Assembly: GCA_949300025.1 (NCBI GenBank)
Contig: CASGCS010000019.1
Coordinates: 62,001 to 126,000, forward strand
Origin: an uncultured bacterium
Lineage (GTDB): Bacteria > Bacteroidota > Bacteroidia > Bacteroidales > UBA932
Direction of reading: 5' to 3'
Length of the DNA: 64,000 bases
The notes under the pieces are model-generated. The model made no database searches, was not told where the DNA came from, and saw only the letters and a program-made list of their open reading frames with translations. The position numbers and the translations under genes were made by a program. Shown piece after piece: positions 61,312 to 64,000 of this stretch; position 1 is the stretch's first letter; the number at the start of each line of letters is the position of its first letter.

Positions 61312-61393
61312 ACCGCAAGCACCCCGGGAGCCGTGGCATAACTTGTCGGGCAATGCCATGACGCAGCGTAATTGTAAATGAAGTAAACAGAAA

Positions 61394-62623
61394 ATGCATG
61401 ATTTGGAAATAATGGCGCCTGCCGGCAATTTCGAGGCCCTCATGGCTGCTATCCAGGGCGGAGCGGATTCCGTCTACTTTGGCGTGGGCAATCTTAACAT
61501 GCGCTCCCACTCTGCCAACAATTTCAGCAGTTCCGACATTGAAGAAATTGTCAGAATCTGCAAAGAACACGGCGTACGCACATATCTTACTCTCAATATC
61601 GTACTTTACGATTCAGACATTGCACCCATGAAGGAGGCACTCTCTGCAGCCGCAAAGGCTGGCGTAAGCGCTGTCATAGCATCAGACATGGCGGCAATCT
61701 CGTATGCCCGCTCCATAGGCCTGGAGGTGCATGTCTCTACCCAGCTCAATATCTCCAACAGGGAGAGCCTGAAATTCTTCGCACAATTTGCAGACGTAAT
61801 AGTACTTGCCCGCGAGCTTACGCTTGTCCAGGTAAAAGAGATAAGCGACTTTATCAGGCAGGAAAACATTACAGGGCCCTCCGGAGAGAAGGTGCGCATT
61901 GAAATGTTCTGTCACGGCGCGCTCTGCATGGCCATTTCAGGCAAATGCTACCTTAGCCTGCACGAATACAACGCCTCTGCCAACAGAGGTTCATGTTTTC
62001 AGCTCTGCAGAAGAGGCTATCGGGTGACAGACCTTGAAACAGGAACACAACTTGACATAGACAACAAATATATCATGTCTCCCAAAGATTTGTGTACCAT
62101 TGAATTCATAGACAAAATGGCTCAGGCTGGCGTCAGTGTCTTCAAAATTGAAGGAAGGGCCCGCAGTGCAGAATATGTAAAGAAAGTGGCATCGGCCTAC
62201 AGAAAGGCGGCAGATGCCGTTGAGGAAGGGCGTTTCACGCCCCAACTTGGAAGTTTACTCAAGGCAGAACTGGAACAGGTATTCAACAGAGGGTTCTGGG
62301 ACGGGTACTACCAGGGCGCCAGACTTGGAGAATGGAGCAGTGTCTACGGCAACAAGGCAACACGCAAGAAAACATATATAGGAAAGATTACCAACTATTT
62401 TTCCAATATAGGGGTAGCAGAGGTACTCATAGAGACAGGCACTCTTTCCGTTGGAAACAATATTCTCATAATAGGGCCGTCGACAGGGGTGGCAGAGATG
62501 AAGATTCCTGAAATCAGGGTGGAACTCAAACCTGTGGAAAGAGCCGGAAAAGGCGTCTGTTCAATTCCGGTAAAGGAAAAACTGCGCCGCTCAGACAAAG
62601 TATACCTTTTCGAAGAGGCCTGA
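61394..62623 (+). CDS. U32 family protein (TrhP/YegQ-like)
   Basis: A 409-residue member of family U32. The signature EMFCHGALCMAISGKCYLS and the following GSCFQLCRRGY carry four Cys that in relatives bind an iron-sulfur cluster. The N-terminal barrel starts ELEIMAPAGNFEALMAAI-like and DSVYFGV. TrhP proteins hydroxylate tRNA uridine; others are annotated as collagenase-like peptidases. tRNA modification is the better guess. Confidence 0.87.
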   Translation: MHDLEIMAPAGNFEALMAAIQGGADSVYFGVGNLNMRSHSANNFSSSDIEEIVRICKEHGVRTYLTLNIVLYDSDIAPMKEALSAAAKAGVSAVIASDMAAISYARSIGLEVHVSTQLNISNRESLKFFAQFADVIVLARELTLVQVKEISDFIRQENITGPSGEKVRIEMFCHGALCMAISGKCYLSLHEYNASANRGSCFQLCRRGYRVTDLETGTQLDIDNKYIMSPKDLCTIEFIDKMAQAGVSVFKIEGRARSAEYVKKVASAYRKAADAVEEGRFTPQLGSLLKAELEQVFNRGFWDGYYQGARLGEWSSVYGNKATRKKTYIGKITNYFSNIGVAEVLIETGTLSVGNNILIIGPSTGVAEMKIPEIRVELKPVERAGKGVCSIPVKEKLRRSDKVYLFEEA

Positions 62624-62647
62624 TCATGCAGCCGTTGCCCGCAAGTG

Positions 62648-64000
62648 TCAGTCGAGTTTGAGCACTGCCATAAAGGCGCTCTGGGGAACCTCGACATTTC
62701 CTACCTGCCTCATGCGGCGTTTGCCACGCTTCTGTTTTTCCAGCAGTTTTCTTTTACGGGTAATGTCTCCTCCGTAACATTTTGCAGTCACGTCTTTCCT
62801 TACAGCCTTGACTGTCTCGCGTGCAATTATTTTTGCGCCTATCGCAGCCTGAATTGCAATATCGAACTGCTGGCGGGGTATAAGTTCCTTCAACTTCTCG
62901 CACATCCTGCGTCCGAAATCATATGCATGGTCACGATGTATTAGGCTTGAAAGCGCATCTACCTGTTCACCGTTAAGCAGTATATCCAGCTTTACAAGGT
63001 CTGAGTCGCGGTAATCTATGATATGATAGTCGAACGAGGCATACCCTTTCGATATCGACTTGAGCTTGTCGTAAAAGTCAAAGACAATCTCCGCAAGAGG
63101 AATGTCGAAATTGAGTTCAACCCTGTCGCTGGTTAAAAAGTGCTGGCTTACCAGCAGCCCGCGTTTGTCGAGGCACAATTTCATTATGGCCCCGAAAAAT
63201 TCGCTTTTCGAGATAACCTGCGCCCTTATGTACGGCTCCTCTATATAATCTATGAGGGTGATTGCAGGCAAACCGCTTGGATTATGCACATCCAGAACCT
63301 CCCCCTGCGTGGTGTGCACCTTATATGAAACGTTGGGAACGGTTGTTATGCAATCCATGTTGAACTCCCTGAAAAGCCTCTCCTGCACTATCTCAAGATG
63401 GAGCAGTCCCAAAAAACCGCAACGGAAACCGAATCCGAGCGCCAGTGAAGATTCAGGCTCGAAGACAAGTGAAGCATCGTTCAGCCTCAGTTTTTCCAAA
63501 GAGGCCCGCAGATCTTCATACTCATCGCTTTCAATTGGATAGACTCCTGCAAATACCATCGGTTTTACCTCCTCGAAGCCTGCTATGGCCGTCTCGCACG
63601 GTTCACTGCATTTGGTAATGGTATCTCCCACCTTTACCTCAACGGCGCTCTTTATTCCCGAAATAATGTATCCTACATCCCCTGTAGCAATCTCATCCTT
63701 TGGGCACAGCCTCATTCTCAATACTCCCACCTCTTCTGCTACATACTCCTTGCCGGTATTGAAAAATTTTACCTTGTCGCCCTTGCGGACAGATCCGTTC
63801 ACAACCTTGAAATAGGCGATTATTCCGCGGAACGAATTGAATACCGAATCAAATATCAATGCCTGCAGCGGTTTGGAAGGATCTCCAACAGGTGCGGGAA
63901 TCCTCTCCACTATTGCCTCCAGTATCTGCGGCACACCCTCGCCTGTCTTGCCGCTTGCCAGCAGGACCTCCTCCTCCTTGCACCCTAGTAACTCTACAAC
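62648..64000 (-). CDS. lepA: Elongation factor 4 (LepA), C-terminal part
   Basis: The C-terminal about 450 residues of LepA; the frame is open to the right edge, so the GTPase domain lies outside. Visible: ASGKTGEGV at the GTPase domain end, domain II ([17 protein letters not shown]), [14 protein letters not shown], and the LepA-specific C-terminal domain with [22 protein letters not shown], which distinguishes it from EF-G. Stop 24 bases from the converging U32 gene. Confidence 0.96.
   Translation of the reverse strand, partial: VVELLGCKEEEVLLASGKTGEGVPQILEAIVERIPAPVGDPSKPLQALIFDSVFNSFRGIIAYFKVVNGSVRKGDKVKFFNTGKEYVAEEVGVLRMRLCPKDEIATGDVGYIISGIKSAVEVKVGDTITKCSEPCETAIAGFEEVKPMVFAGVYPIESDEYEDLRASLEKLRLNDASLVFEPESSLALGFGFRCGFLGLLHLEIVQERLFREFNMDCITTVPNVSYKVHTTQGEVLDVHNPSGLPAITLIDYIEEPYIRAQVISKSEFFGAIMKLCLDKRGLLVSQHFLTSDRVELNFDIPLAEIVFDFYDKLKSISKGYASFDYHIIDYRDSDLVKLDILLNGEQVDALSSLIHRDHAYDFGRRMCEKLKELIPRQQFDIAIQAAIGAKIIARETVKAVRKDVTAKCYGGDITRKRKLLEKQKRGKRRMRQVGNVEVPQSAFMAVLKLD

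Overview
The window looks like a chromosomal segment from a Bacteroidales bacterium, probably gut-associated. Supporting signs are many TAnnTTTG (-7) promoters with an upstream TTTG box, families largely confined to Bacteroidetes (DUF4294, DUF3098, DUF4270, DUF4491, DUF4878, DUF6175, BACON and DUF5689 lipoproteins, BtuG), Cys lipoboxes, TonB-dependent receptors, and a bile-salt-hydrolase-type enzyme. No phage, insertion sequence, CRISPR array or rRNA operon is visible. I cannot place it below order level with confidence.

Layout. Base 1 to 8.6 kb: the start of rplP (cut by the window edge), a gltS-dipeptidase pair, DUF4294, an ftsX-DUF3098-uppP-lpxH run, and a GT5-like/DUF4270 pair. 8.7 to 13.7 kb: six tightly packed genes for secreted proteins, several resembling the LPP20/FlgT fold. 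13.9 to 21.5 kb: a three-gene surface locus made of a nuclease lipoprotein, an Oar-like TonB receptor and a lipoprotein with OB-fold-like repeats. 21.6 to 28.9 kb: a DUF4249-like lipoprotein, metK behind a SAM-II-type riboswitch, comF-type gene, cdaA, mutS2 and a small lipoprotein. 28.9 to 38.6 kb: two N-terminal-nucleophile hydrolases (choloylglycine hydrolase family and C69), a PHP phosphatase, a TonB receptor with an AraC regulator, and fhs. 38.6 to 47.9 kb: a cobalamin-riboswitch operon, btuB-btuG-PKD-like-LRR-LRR. 47.9 to 50.1 kb: tRNA-Glu, a serine hydrolase, a glycosyltransferase and a CAT-anticodon tRNA. 50.2 to 53.6 kb: the str operon, rpsL-rpsG-fusA-rpsJ. 53.7 to 64 kb: a YidE-type transporter, class III FBPase, superoxide dismutase, MATE, rsgA, a prenyl synthase, a U32 protein and lepA (cut by the window edge).

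The most unusual feature is the ribosomal protein layout. The str operon stops after rpsJ, and rplP starts about 50 kb further along on the same strand with its own promoter, so rplC through rpsC are missing from their usual place. Three regions may hold systems that are poorly described: the nuclease/TonB/OB locus, which could scavenge nucleic acid; the LPP20/FlgT-like cluster; and the B12 operon with two extra leucine-rich-repeat lipoproteins. metK (SAM riboswitch), the B12 operon (cobalamin riboswitch) and fhs all touch one-carbon and methionine metabolism, though they are not adjacent. All functional statements here come from reading the sequence; no database search was run.
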